Positions 45,799-56,854 of a stretch of 64,000 bases of DNA are shown piece by piece (position 1 is the first letter of the stretch; each line of letters starts with the position of its first letter). This stretch comes from Chelonoidis abingdonii (Eukaryota > Chordata > Testudines > Testudinidae): positions 49,307,675-49,371,674 of the forward strand of contig NC_133769.1 of NCBI RefSeq assembly GCF_003597395.2, written 5' to 3'. The translations under genes were made by a program, and so were the position numbers. The notes under the pieces are model-generated. The model worked only from the letters and a program-made list of their open reading frames with translations, was not told where the DNA came from and searched no databases.

Positions 45799-46784
45799 CT
45801 CTAGCAGGAAGAGATGAGAGGTAGGTAAAAACAAATACCCTCAAAAAGCAAGAGAAATCCCCCTCTCCCCACCAAGCCCTCTAAGGAAGAGAACCACCTC
45901 TCTAACCCCATCAAATCTGGTGGGATTCTGCACTCTGGTATGGGGTGTCTGGAGTTCATGGGGAGCAGGGTTCTATACTATTGGTCCTGAGTTTCAAGGA
46001 CAGTCCAAACTGTTTCCTGTGCATGGAATGGGACTGATCTTAGCACTAGCAAGAGAGAGAAAAGAGAGATTGCTAACTGCACTGGCAGTACCACACTGCA
46101 AGAAGGAGGACTTGGAAGTACCTATGTTCACCATCTGACCCAAGTCTGCACTAGAGACAGGAGTCCATCTCACTTTCCAGCTGCTAGACCTTGTTATACC
46201 ATCCTACATGACCTTGCAGTTTATCCTGATTTGGTATTGACAATACTTTCGGATTCCCAGAGAGGTGCCCAAACCATTAGTGTGCTATTCACCAGTTCTG
46301 TCCGCCAGACATAGCATCAAGCTGCCTATGCTGACCGTGCACTATTTACTAGTCCCATTTACCAACTGTGACATCTTGAGACGTGCAGTACCAGTGTCTC
46401 CATCTGCGGAATCTGAGACTCCTACTCCTGCTGCAAGTTTGAGTCTTAGCTAGCAGCTTCTTCAAGTATCCCAAGATGTGAGATTAGCCCCAACAGTGGT
46501 TCTAGAGTCTCGTGGACATCCTATCACACTTGTAAAACATACAATCAAGTTCAGGACCAGAGGTACTCTCCCCCATGGGCATCACCTTGACTGCCATATT
46601 GGGGTGCTTGGAACCCTTACTTCAGACCTCTTAACTTCCAGGGATAGGAGCAGGAATTTGGACAGAGATCACCTCTCAGGAAAGCTCACTCCCCTCAGGA
46701 GCTCTGTGAAGCACCCAGACTCACTCAATCCACCTGCGGTTTTCTCTTCTTAATCTCTCAATGAGGCAGGGGCACCGTCATTAT

Positions 46785-47552
46785 TGGATGACTGCCGACA
46801 ATTTCAGAATCTCCTAAGGAGGGGCATGGAAGCTGTCCAGATTCTCCTGGAGAAAGTTCAGGATCCTACACACAATCACCTGGACATCCTCCAGACTTCA
46901 TTGCACTGTGACCCCCTTCTGACAACAAAAATCACTACACGACCCCAGGAGGGGGGACTGAAGCCTGAGCCCATCAAGACCTTCTGCCTGAGGCAGAGGG
47001 GCAAAGCCCAAGGGCTTCAGACTCAGGTGAGGGCCTGTAACCTGAACCCCACTGCTCAGAGCAGCAGTTGAAGCCTGAGCCCCACTGCCCAGGGCTGAAG
47101 CCCTAAGGCTTTGGCTTTGACCTCGGGCGGTAGGGTTTGGGCTTCAGTCCCAGGCGGTGGGTTTTGGACTTCTGCTTCTGCCCCAAGCCCCAGCAAGTCT
47201 AATGCCAGCCCTGGTGACCCCATTAAAATGAGGTTGTGGCCCATTTTGGGGTTCCTACCCACAGTTTGAGAACCGCTGCTCCAGACTATAGGAACATAGC
47301 AACGTGGTACTTCCTATCAACAAGACTGTACTGGTACCAGCCAAGATGGTTTGGCACACTCCAGCCACCTGCATCTTGACTCCAAAAGGGATGGAGAAAA
47401 GATACTTTGTTCTGTCTAAAGGAGTAGAACATTTGTTTTCACACTCTGCTCCAAATTTTTTAGTGATCCATGAAGTCATTGAACACAACAAACTGCATCA
47501 GCCCAGGTCCAGTCCTTCCTACAAGGATGCCAAAAAATTGGATGTTCTCTGA
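46785..47552 (+). pseudogene. DIRS-like ORF1 remnant, copy C, split by hAT
   Basis: Before the hAT the frame reads QFQNLLRRGMEAVQILLEKV and HNHLDILQT. After it come VVLPINKTVLVPAKMVWHTP and EKRYFVLSKGVEHLFSH. Copy D has the parallel VALPLNNTVLEPIKALWQTP and EKKYFVLPKG, which confirms both as the same ORF1. Frame is lost near the insertion and later by stops. Confidence 0.7.
46897..47278. mobile_element. hAT element lacking its left terminus
   Basis: A perfect 8-bp duplication CTCCAGAC lies at 46889-46896 and 47279-47286. The right end CAGTTTGAGAACCGCTG is a normal terminus. The left edge starts TTCATTGCACTGTGACC, which is internal to the family, so the left inverted repeat is missing although the duplication remains. 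Confidence 0.8.
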
Positions 47553-47743
47553 AGAGTGTCTCTTCTACCAGCATACAGTTTTGTATAGTGAATTATTAGG
47601 CACTGATGTGTAAATATGACTTTATTAAATATAATAAATTGTCTCAGTTCACTAACAAGCTTTCAGAGGAATTCAGGTCTTAATTTCAGGCTATCCTCGA
47701 TGAAGGAAAGCTGATAGCCAGGTCATCCCTCTAGTAATTGTTA

Positions 47744-49863
47744 GGCCTGGTCTACACTACGCGTTTAAACCTGTTTTAGCAGTGTTAAACTGATTTAACG
47801 CTGTACCCGTCCACACTACGAGGCCCTTTATATCGATATAAAGGGCTCTTTAAATCAGTTTCTGTACTCCTCCCCAACGAAAGGCGTAGTGCTAAAATCG
47901 GTATTACCATATCGAATTAGGGTTAGTGTGGCTGCAAATCGATGGTATTGGCCTCTAGGCGGTATCCCACAGTGCACTACTGTGACCGCTCTGGACAGCA
48001 ATCTGAATCGGATGCAGTGGCCAGGTAAACAGGAAAAGCCCCGCGAACTTTTGATTTCATTTCCTGTTTGCCTAGCATGGAGGTCTGATCAGCACGGGTG
48101 GCAATGCAGTCCCAAATCCAAAAAGAGGGGCTCCCAGCATGGACCAAACGGAGATTGCTGGATCTGATCGCTGTATGGGGAGACAAATCTGTTCTATCAG
48201 AGTCCGTTATAGAAACACGAAATGCCAAAGCATTTGAAAAAAATCTCCAGGCTACACAGTGCTGCATGACAAGTGTAACGAAAAGCCAAAGAATCAAATG
48301 GACGCTCATGGAAGGAGGGAGGGGGGTACTGAGTACTCCAGCTATCCCACAGTCCACAGCAGTCTCCGAAAAATATTTACATTCTTGGCTGAGCTCCAAT
48401 GCCTGTAGTTCAAACACATTGTCCGGGGTGGTTCAGGGTATAGCTCGTCAATTTACTCCCTCCCCCACCCCTTGAAAGAAAAGAGAAAGAAATCGTTTCT
48501 TGACTTCTTTGAATGTTACCCCATGTCTGCTGAATGCTGCTGTCAGACGTGATGCTGTGGCAGTGAAGAGCAGTATCCGCTCCTCTCCCCTCCTGGTGGC
48601 AGATGGATGCAGTAAGTACTGCTAGCCGTCCTGCATGAGCCCATGGAGTGCTCCTGGCTGGCCTCAGGTGAGGCTGGCCAGGGGCACCTGGGTTAAAATA
48701 GGAATGATTCCCGGTCATTCTCATAGATGGTACAGAATGGCTGGGTAACCATCCTCATCATAGCAACTGGGGGCTGAGCTCCATCAGCCCCTTCCCTTTC
48801 TGTGTAAAGAAAAGATTCTGTCCTGCCTGGGACTGTCATAGCAGCGGCATGCTGGGGCTCCTCTCTCCGCACCGCTTAATGTTCTGCTTTGACTGTCATA
48901 GCACCGGGAGGCTGCCTCCCCCTCATTTTATCTCATTACAAGTCACTGTTTCTTATTCCTGCATTCTTTATAACTTCATGACACAAATGGGGGGGACACT
49001 GCCACGGTAGCCCAGTGAAGGTTGGGGGAGCAGGGAAGCAACCAGTGGGGTTGTTGCAGGCCCCTCCCCGTGAAATGGCATGTAGCTCATCATTTCTGGC
49101 GGGATCTGACACGGAGAGCTGTGCTCTCTGATACACTGGTTCTCTAGTACACTTGCCCCATATTCTGGCAGGACTGGACTCTGTTTTTTAGAAACCATAA
49201 AGGAGGGATGACTCGGGGAGTCATTCCAGTTTTGCCTTTGCGCCCCGGCCAATCTCGCCAGGGGCACCCATGAAGAGCAGCAGACAGTACAGAACGACAG
49301 ATGACCATCATTTCTTATTGCCAATTTACAATGGCAGCAGACGGTACAGAACAACTGATAACGTCTCTGCTATCATGCAAAAGCCAACGAATGCTGCTGT
49401 GTAGCGCTGCAGTAATGGCTCTTGTTAGCGGCATCCACTACACATACGGTGACAGAAAAAAAAATGCTGAACGGGCTCCATGGTTGCTGTGCTATGGCAT
49501 CTGCCAGGGCAATCCAGGGAAAAAGGGTGCGATAATGATTGTCTGCCGTTGTTTTCCCAGAGGAAGGAATGAGTGACGACATTTTACCCAGAAACCACCC
49601 GCGAGAATGATTTTTGCCCCATCCAGGCACTGGGATCTCAACCCAGAATTTCAATGGGCGGGGGAGACTGCGGGAACTATGGGATAGCTACAGAATAGCT
49701 ACCCACAGTGCAACACTCCGGAAATCGACGCTAGCCTCGGACCATGGACGCACACCGCCGAATTAATGTGCTTAATGTGGCCGCATGCACTTGACTTTAT
49801 ACAATCTGTTTTACAAAACCGGTTTATGTAAAATGGGAATAATCCCGTAGTGTAGACGTACCC
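47744..49863. mobile_element. PIF/Harbinger-type element, copy 2 (2.12 kb)
   Basis: Ends GGCCTGGTCTACACTACGCG and CCCGTAGTGTAGACGTACCC are inverted over their core, with TTA on both sides (47741-47743 and 49864-49866), the hallmark duplication of PIF/Harbinger. It interrupts ORF1 of DIRS-like copy C and is homologous throughout to 18580-20743. It has no visible transposase. Confidence 0.92.
48098..48300 (+). pseudogene. Myb/SANT-like ORF remnant in Harbinger copy 2
   Basis: The frame from 48098 reads MQSQIQKEGLPAWTKRR, LLDLIAVWGDKSVLSE and RNAKAFEKNLQ, a recognisable Myb/SANT-like DNA-binding segment of the kind carried as the second gene of PIF/Harbinger transposons and common in turtles. 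It soon degrades, and the helix after the QC codons is deleted compared with intact family members. Not functional. Confidence 0.7.
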
Positions 49864-49879
49864 TTAAAGGCACCAGATA

Positions 49880-50250
49880 CTGCTTTGAGTTCCATGGGGA
49901 CTTCAGTTGTCATGAGACGGGCTTCGTTGCTTCACTCTTCTGGGTTTCCCAAGGAAGTTCAAGCTGCTATGTAGGGCCTCCCTTCAAGGGCAACAGTGTT
50001 CAATGAGAAGATGGATGAGTCATTGCACACCCTCAGAGGTTACCAGAAAGTCCTCCACTGCTTGGTTATATACACCTCAAAACCTCAGAGAAAGTACTCC
50101 AAACCACCTTCAGATAAACAATGTCCTGCTCATCAGCCCTTTTACCATAAAAGAGTCTGTGAACCTCCCAGGAAACAGAGGGTTCACCGCAGCAGGCAGA
50201 ATGCCCTGCTGTCATTTCCCCCTCAGCCTCCTGCCAAAAAATTGATTTGA
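49880..50250 (+). pseudogene. DIRS-like ORF1 C-terminal remnant, copy C
   Basis: Past the Harbinger element the codons give SSMGTSVVMRRASLLHS and GFPKEVQAA, then LFNEKMDESLHTLRG-type sequence (read from 49998 as NEKMDESLHTLRGYQKVLHC). The last part is rich in Lys, Arg and Pro. It matches the ORF1 end in copies A and B. Confidence 0.65.
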
Positions 50251-50399
50251 TAGACCTTTTGAGAGCCACCAACCAGTCTCCCTCATCCCCTTCGGTGGTC
50301 TCCAGGCCCATTTGTTCCTGATGTTGTGAATCATCTCCTTTCCATCCCTACATCAACTCCTCCCCCCCTTTCCCATCATTCTTCAGAGACCCTTCTCAT

Positions 50400-50712
50400 G
50401 AGAGAGAGACCACTGGCTTTCTATCAGGAAAGGACAAAGTCTTTTAGGAAATCTCTGAGAGTCTTTCTACCACTGAGCGACAGAAAGGGGAAGCATTCTT
50501 ATCTCACAGACTCTTGAGGTGGATTTTGGGTTGCATTCTGCTTTGTTATAAACAAATCGAAACTCCTCTCCATCAAGGTGTGAAGGTCCATTCAACCAGA
50601 GCACGAGCTATCTCTGTGGCTTCTCTACAGGGTGTAACACTTACAGAAATCTGCAGAGCAACTCCAATGGGCTCAGTACACATCTTACCTAGATATTTCT
50701 CCCTTGTGTAAG
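50400..50712 (+). pseudogene. DIRS-like tyrosine recombinase C-terminus, copy C
   Basis: Codons read RPLAFYQERTKSFRKSLRVF then, in a new frame, LLCYKQIETPLHQGVKVHST with HSTR at 50589-50600, followed by LTEICRATPMGSVHILPRYF. HxxR and the late Tyr are the C-terminal catalytic residues of tyrosine recombinases. A stop at 50513 and the frame change make it inactive. The RT domain expected between ORF1 and this gene is missing. Confidence 0.7.
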
Positions 50713-51179
50713 CTGCTTCTGCAGATGCGTCCTTTGGTGAAGCAGTCTTGTGGGTTGTGATGCAGCATAGCTCCTTACACCCTCCTCCTCTGTGAATACT
50801 GCTTGTGAGTCACCCAAAGTGAATACGCATAAGGACCACCACTTGAAGAAAAAAGGGGTACTTACAGTATGGTAACTGGAGTTCTTCAAATCCATTGATT
50901 CCCTATGAGTATTCCGTTACCCACCCTCCTTCCTGTCTGCTTCAGATGCTTCCTAGATGAATTGTGGTAGAGTGGGAACAAGGGGAGATTAGTCCCTGTG
51001 CTGCTCCATAGGCCATCAGTTCAGAGCCTGAGGTGGCGCAGGCATGGACTAACAGACGCTGCTAGTCTCTGATGCATGGAGCACATGTGCACCCTACAGT
51101 GAACGTCCATTGGCACACTACATTTCAAAGAACTCCAGTTACTGTAGGGTAAGTAACCTTTCTTTTCCTCTCACTGTTT

Positions 51180-52150
51180 TCTGCAGAATTTTTTTCTTGA
51201 ACGAAAAAGATGGATAGAAATTTCATGCCACCTGAAAGTACGAAGCAGAACATACCAAAGACAGGAATGTCCATTTGGCAAGAATGGCAGATCTCCCTGT
51301 CTGAAAATTTCTCTCATAGTTGTGTTAACTGTTTTTTAAATATTTAGATGGTTACTGCTAGCGTAGCCTGATTAAACTGGATGATATTGTGGTAGTTAAA
51401 TACGTTAAAGGAGTTTTGTCTTCAAAATAAAAATAATTTCTAAGTTTAGTATAAAACAAGTATAAGTTTCTTTTTTGTCAAACACAGAGATATAGACATT
51501 AAAAGTGGAAGAAGTTTTCTGTAATTCTAGATTTCAAAGCAAATAAAAGAATTTGTTTCTTCCAGTTTGGATATTGCATAGTAGTTCTGGCATCGGAGCT
51601 GTGAAGCTGACTGTTCTGAAGTTAGGATTTTGCAGACAGTTGTATCATCTGTGTGGTAAAAGTTTATTTTTTATACAAGTTCCAATGTTTTAAATATTTG
51701 CAGCAGTTGCATTGTGCCCAGTCTAGCTTCAGTTAATAATTAAAATTGTTTATATGACAGAGCAGACCATGCTTGTATCACACAGAGCAGGTTTACTTTT
51801 TAAGTGTATTTGGGAAACAGGGACACCTTTGAATCAGAGTTGGTTATGCCAAATAATTAAAACCATAGAGCAGTTATGGGATTCTTCAGAATAAATCCTA
51901 GTTGTTCAAATAATCAGAATAACTGTCGTGCATATTATATCAATTCTAAAAATATAAAATAGTTTTTTAAAACTATTAATAGATCATAGATCAGCCTGAA
52001 AGGGAAACTATAAACATCTTGGTTTTAGAATCATATAAATACAGGCTTTTGTCTTCGCTATGCTTGATTGTGCCTTCTGCATGATCTCTTAATAATAGAT
52101 CTGAGTTTCTGTACGCAGATGCTTTGGTCACCCTCTAGTGGATTTAGATA
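51180..52150. other. Intronic DNA, nothing recognised
   Basis: AT-rich, no exon with a plausible ASZ1 translation and no nameable repeat. Confidence 0.4.
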
Positions 52151-52189
52151 TGAACTGAGCAGACTGCTCTTTAAAAGTTACTTGTTACT

Positions 52190-52690
52190 GGGGCTCCATG
52201 TCTGTCATGGAGGTTGTGGAAGTCATGGATTCCGTGAGTTTCCATGACCTCCATGACTTCTGGAGTGGCCAATGTGGCTGACCCAAGGGCCATCCAAGTA
52301 GCTTGCTCAGGTGTCCCTAGGGCCAGCCACTCTGCCTGCTGCTGGAGCTGCTCTGCAGCCAGCCACTCTGGCAGCACTGCAGTCAGCCGCAGTGGTAGCT
52401 GCTGGAGCTGCCCCATGGCCAGCCGCACAAGCCGCTGCTTGGGCAGCTGGCCCCAGTCTCCCCTACCACCCTCCCCAGGCAGCAGCCCCCAGAGGCACCC
52501 CTGAGCAGCAGCTCTCCCTGAGCTCCTGCAGCAGTGACTTCCCAGGCCCACCCTCTTAGAGCAGCAGCCCCACAGCTAAGATTTAGTCAGGGTATTTACA
52601 GTACAAGTCATGGACAGCTCACAGGCTGTGAATTGTTGTTTGTTACCCATGACTTGTGCATGACTTTTATTAAAAACGCTCATGACTAAA
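52190..52690. mobile_element. Interspersed element with palindromic right part
   Basis: It begins near CCATGTCTGTCATGGAGG and contains short self-complementary blocks (GTCATGGATTCCGTGAG, CCATGACCTCCATGACTTC). Its right part is a palindrome: ATTTAGTCAGGGTATTTACA near 52581 pairs with the complement of AACGCTCATGACTAAAT near 52675. A similar repeat is common in turtles. Class uncertain, possibly hAT. Confidence 0.5.
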
Positions 52691-53129
52691 TCATAAACGT
52701 ACTCATTATTCTTATTCGAGTGCTTGCTCATGCCCATTCCAATGTAAGTGTCCGTGTGCCTCATGCACCACCACCGTAAAGTTTTCCCCGCAGTGGTATC
52801 CGTCGATTCTGCTCTGGTGCCTCCTGGAGATGCACCGTCATGGCACGGTATTTAGGGACTTGCCACGCCCTCAGTTCCTTCTTACCACCTGTAATCATCG
52901 CTGGAATGTTGCTCATTTCTTGCTTTGCAAGTGTTGCCTCTCAGTAGACTTTTCTGTAAATAAATTGTAAATAGTTTATTAGAATTAAGTTAGCATATAG
53001 TTAAATAGCGTAATATAGGTAGTAGTGTTCCCCGCCTTGTGAGGCTAGCCTATCCAGGCCACTGGGGCATGCCTTAGTCCCGGAGTTTCAAACAGTGTGC
53101 AGCGTGCCACAAACCCGGTGAGTGACCTG

Positions 53130-54836
53130 CACAATAGTTTCCTTAAGTGCCTGGGAGAGACCCATGTGCAAGAAAGGTGCTGAATCTGCAGGAGCTTCAA
53201 ACCCAGGACAAAAAGGGACAGGGATATTAGACTTAATTTTCTCCTAATGGAAGCAGCACTTCATTCCCCCAGGAGCTGCAGGTGGAATCGCACTGAGTAC
53301 TTCAGTGTCAGTCAGGAGTGCCCCATTGTCTCTGAGAGAGGTGCAGTGCTGGTCATCCTCCCCAGCACCCAGAAAGAACTCAGTGCCGACAGCCTAGGGC
53401 TTACGATACCATCATAAAGCCACGGTGCACAGAAAGTTGACGCTGGTGCTGGACCCTCAGCACCGCTTTTCATCGCCAGTGCTGAATTAAAAACAAAGAG
53501 ACAGACTGGGGATGTTCCCCGACCCCAAGACCCTCATATCATAGGGTCACAAAGTGAGGGTGACCCATGTCAGGCCACTCTAAGGCACCAACAGGGCATG
53601 TGGCACCGTCGACTCCAGCCTTGGGAGTCATTGAGTCCAGTACTGGTGGACTCCCCACCCAAGAAGAGCCACCATGGTGTAACAGCCATGGCTTTACCAT
53701 CTATGCCAGAGGCTTTTGAGGCAGCCAGGGACCTCCTTTCCTTCACTATGCCACCATCCCCTGCTGGTCGTGAACTATCAGTGTCAGTTCTGATACCACG
53801 GGATGCCTCGGCACCAAAGCAAGTGCCAATGAAGGGCAAGCCAGCGATGATGGCATGGCACCGCTCTCCTCCTTTGCGGTACCACTTTTTGGCACCCATC
53901 GGCACCGCAACACTATAGTCACCCAGGAGTGAGTCTTCTGACTTTGGTTTAGAGACAGAATCCTATGCCTTGCACAGGAACAGGCATCGCTCCAACCGGA
54001 AACACTCGGTGCCGGACATAGGACAAGGCATCGTGCTGGCAGTATGGCCACCAGCACAATAGCAATTGCCACTGCAGTGGCCAATTTGGAACCCCTGGGC
54101 CTTCCAGCTGATTCAGGATTCCCATTTGAGCGCTTCTGCTTGGCAGCATCTGAGGTGTGAGCTCTCCTGCCATTTCCCTCAAAACAGGGATCAGTTCCCA
54201 ATGCTGAGCTGGGTAGCGAGAGGCAGGATACACCTTCACGGGACCCACCTGTAGCAGAGGAAGCCGGCACAAGCCTCATCATCTTCCTCCCCAGATGAGT
54301 CTGTGGTGGGGACTGCCACCTAGGACAATTATAGGGCATACCAAGAATTTCTCAGATATTAGCCCAGAACTTGGGCATACAAGCAGAAGACATTTCTGAA
54401 TCCTCCCACGCCTAGTGGACATACTAGTGGCCTCAGAGCCATCCCAGGTGGCCTTGCCCTTGAACAATACTGTTCTAGAGCCAATAAAAGCACTCTGGCA
54501 GACCCCTGCATCCATCCAGTCCACTGCTAAACAGATGGAGAAGAAATACTTTGTTCTCCCAAAAGGGTGTGGGTTTTTGTACGCTCACCCACCACCACAC
54601 TCGCTGGTCTTTTCGGTGGCAAATGAGAGGGAGACAGGAACAACAAGAGCCAACCCCTAAGGCCAAGGATGCCAAAACACTTGATCTGATTGGCAGAAAT
54701 GTATACTCAACAGGCAGCCTCCAGCTAAGAATTGCCAACCATCAGGCCCTCTTGGGCTGTTGTGACTTTAACTGCTGATCAGCCATGGCAAAGTTCAAGG
54801 AACTCCTGCCTCCAGAATCCAGGGGTGGATTCTCCT
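53130..54836 (+). pseudogene. DIRS-like ORF1 remnant, copy D
   Basis: A zinc-knuckle-like piece LKCLGETHVQE near 53142 is followed by degraded Ser/Pro-rich sequence. Further on, from about 54424, come VALPLNNTVLEPIKALWQTP, EKKYFVLPKGCGFLYAHPPP, and then LDLIGRNVYSTGSLQLRIAN and AKFKELLPPESR up to 54830. This is the gag-like protein of the element, parallel to copies A and C. Stops and frameshifts are present. Confidence 0.65.
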
Positions 54837-54985
54837 TGTGATGCTGTGTAAATTCTGGGGACACTTGAGGACATTATGAATATTAATGCTGTAAAATTGC
54901 AATGAGTTATGTCAGATAAGCCATGTAAGGTATCTGCAAAAATGTTATAATTTGCCAGATATGATGATCTCATTTATGTATTTGT
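54837..54985 (+). mobile_element. LTR 5' fragment at the ORF1-recombinase junction
   Basis: TGTGATGCTGTGTAAATTCT, GAGGACATTATGAATATTAA and TAAGCCATGTAAGGTATCTG form a start I recognise from a turtle LTR family. It fills the place where RT and RNase H of copy D should be. Only about 150 bases are present, with no right end and no duplication. Confidence 0.5.
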
Positions 54986-55612
54986 TTCACCCTTTGAGCC
55001 ACTGGCTCCTTGCTTTGCCTTCTTTGTTGCCATCACCTCGACTAGAAGGGTCTCAGAGATACATGCCCTTATCTCTGAGCCACCGTACACAGTCATCTTC
55101 AAGGACAAGGTACAGCAGTGGCTATACCCATCCTTTCTTCCAAGGGTGATCTCCCAATTTCACAGTAACCCGGACATTTTCTGCTGGTCTTCTATCCTAA
55201 GCCACGTGCCAGCAGGGAGGAACAGAAGCTCCAGTTGCTGGATGTGAAATGTGCACTTGCTTTCTATGTAGAGAGAACCAAACCCTTTAGAAAGACCACC
55301 CAACTGTTCATAGTCCTTGTGGACAGGATGAAAGGCAGTCCAGTCTCGGCCCAGAGAATCTCATTATAGATCACATTCTGTATCCACTGGTTACGATCTG
55401 GCAAAGGTCTCAGCTTCTTGGTTGTCAGCCCACTCTGCAAGAGTGCAAGCATCTTTGGCAGCATTTGTGGGGCAAGTTCCAATCCAGAATATCTGCAGAG
55501 CGGCGACCTGGTTGTCGATCCACACATTTGCCTCAAACTACACCATCACCCAACAAGCTAGAGGTGATACAGCCTTTGTCCAAGTGGTGCTACAGTCGGC
55601 ACGTCAATGAAC
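54985..55612 (+). pseudogene. DIRS-like tyrosine recombinase, copy D
   Basis: Pieces are FVAITSTRRVSEIHAL near 55020-55070 (holding the first catalytic Arg region), PPYTVIFKDKVQQWLYPSFL near 55083, and in the last frame AHSARVQASLAAF with HSAR at 55431-55442, QNICRAATWLSIHTFASNYT and TAFVQVVLQSARQ. The order and the HxxR and Tyr positions fit a DIRS-type recombinase. The middle is scrambled by indels and stops. Confidence 0.72.
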
Positions 55613-55989
55613 TCTGGGCCCTCCACCTGATCAACTGGTTGGGCATCACCTACATTGGAATGGACATGAGGAAGCACTCAAAGAATAAACAGTTGCTAAC
55701 CTTTCTGTAACTGTCGTTCTTCAAGATGTGTTGCTCGTGTCCATTCCAAAACTCGCCTTCCTACCCCTCTGTCAGAGTTGCCAGCAAGATGAAACTGAGG
55801 AGGCAGCAGGTCCCTATATATCGCGCCATGAGGGCACGACTCCAGGAGGCACCAGAGCCCACCCGACGGATACCTTGAGGGAAAAGCTTACCAGCCATGA
55901 TACACACCTACAGTGAAATGGACATGAGCAACACAACTTGAAAAATAACAGTTACGGTAAGGTTAATAACCGTTTTTGTTTTTTTCATT

Positions 55990-56095
55990 ACTGCAGTGTA
56001 TTGGAGCCCTGATTTAGGACCCAATTATGCTAGGTGTTGTAAAATCAAACAAAAAGATGGCCCCTGTCCCAAAGACCTTGCAGTCTAATTTCCTA
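55990..56095 (-). repeat. L2/MIR-like 3' tail fragment
   Basis: Plus strand GGACCCAATTATGCTAGGTG and CCTGTCCCAAAGACCTTGCA, the reverse of the tail seen at 38455. Confidence 0.5.
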
Positions 56096-56854
56096 ATTTT
56101 AAAATTACATTAAATCTTCTTACTGTGAAAATAAACTATTTCTAGTAGTTAATTTTAACAAGTCCTCGCTCTCAGATCACTTGGCTTCTGGACTGTTGGC
56201 TTTTGGGAGTGCCTACTAGCTTGGTTAGCTGTGAATTTTGTCTCTAGATAAAACAATTAAATTCCCAGCATGGGTTTAACAATACTGAACTTTTCCTCTT
56301 GATTTTCTACTCATTAGCATTTCAAGAAATCACCTCTGCTGTTCTACACAGTTGCAATCACTGAAGATACTTTGAACTATAATTTTGCATTTTCTGTGAG
56401 GATTACTGTAGTTTGCAATTCACTGTTTACCTTTGTCCAGTATAACTTGAATCTGTTAACTTAGAGCGTGTGCTGCAAAACCATGTTTTTAGATGGGATT
56501 TGGGTAGGACTGAGGTATGTGAGGGGAAAGGAATTCTTACTGTGTTCTCTGCAGAAGGGCTGGAGCAATGGGGAGATGCTACTTTTTTGTATTTTCTATT
56601 TATTGTATCCATTTTTATAGGCTATATCTTGAATATTTTGTATTGGAATCAAGAGTTTGGAGTAGGTGCCTCTTTGTACACTTCAAATCCTTGTGATTGT
56701 CAGAGAACGCCTGCCTCTGCCATCTCATTTTCCATGACCCTGAGGCTGTCTCATGACTTCTTGAGCACTCCTGGAACCAGAAGAGACTAAAAATACGTCT
56801 GCTATCCATCCAGAACAATTGATATGGGCAGTAAACTGACCATCGTGATTCAGA

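Larger units (their letters stand above)
44540..51165 (+). mobile_element. DIRS-like retrotransposon, copy C, with four DNA transposons inside
   Basis: The left end (about 44560-44780) is inverted at the right end (about 50880-51165): GGTAGTCTATACTTGTGCTG... on the left against the complement of CAGGCATGGACTAACAGACG on the right. ORF1 remnants lie at 46785-46896, 47290-47552 and 49880-50250, and a tyrosine recombinase C-terminus at 50400-50712. Guests are hAT (44863-45149), hAT (45495-45798), hAT (46897-47278) and Harbinger (47744-49863). Without them the copy is about 3.5 kb and lacks RT. Confidence 0.72.
52707..55975 (+). mobile_element. DIRS-like retrotransposon, copy D, with inverted termini
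   Basis: Left leader landmarks GGTATCCGTCG (52795-52805) and GCTCTGGTGCCTCCTGGAG (52811-52829) recur inverted at the right end, CGACGGATACC (55864-55874) and CTCCAGGAGGCACCAGAGC (55840-55858). A second inverted copy of the first 40 bases is at about 55652-55690 (TTGGAATGGACATGAG...). Between lie ORF1 remnants and a tyrosine recombinase, but no RT or RNase H. Inverted terminal repeats plus a tyrosine recombinase are diagnostic of the DIRS group. Confidence 0.78.

Noticed and set aside
51560..51660. Candidate exon after a TTCTTCCAG acceptor-like site
   Set aside because: The translation does not resemble the next ASZ1 ankyrin repeat and has an early stop.
53746..54339. 197-codon minus-strand open frame
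   Set aside because: It is antisense to degraded DIRS ORF1 sequence and has no homology of its own.
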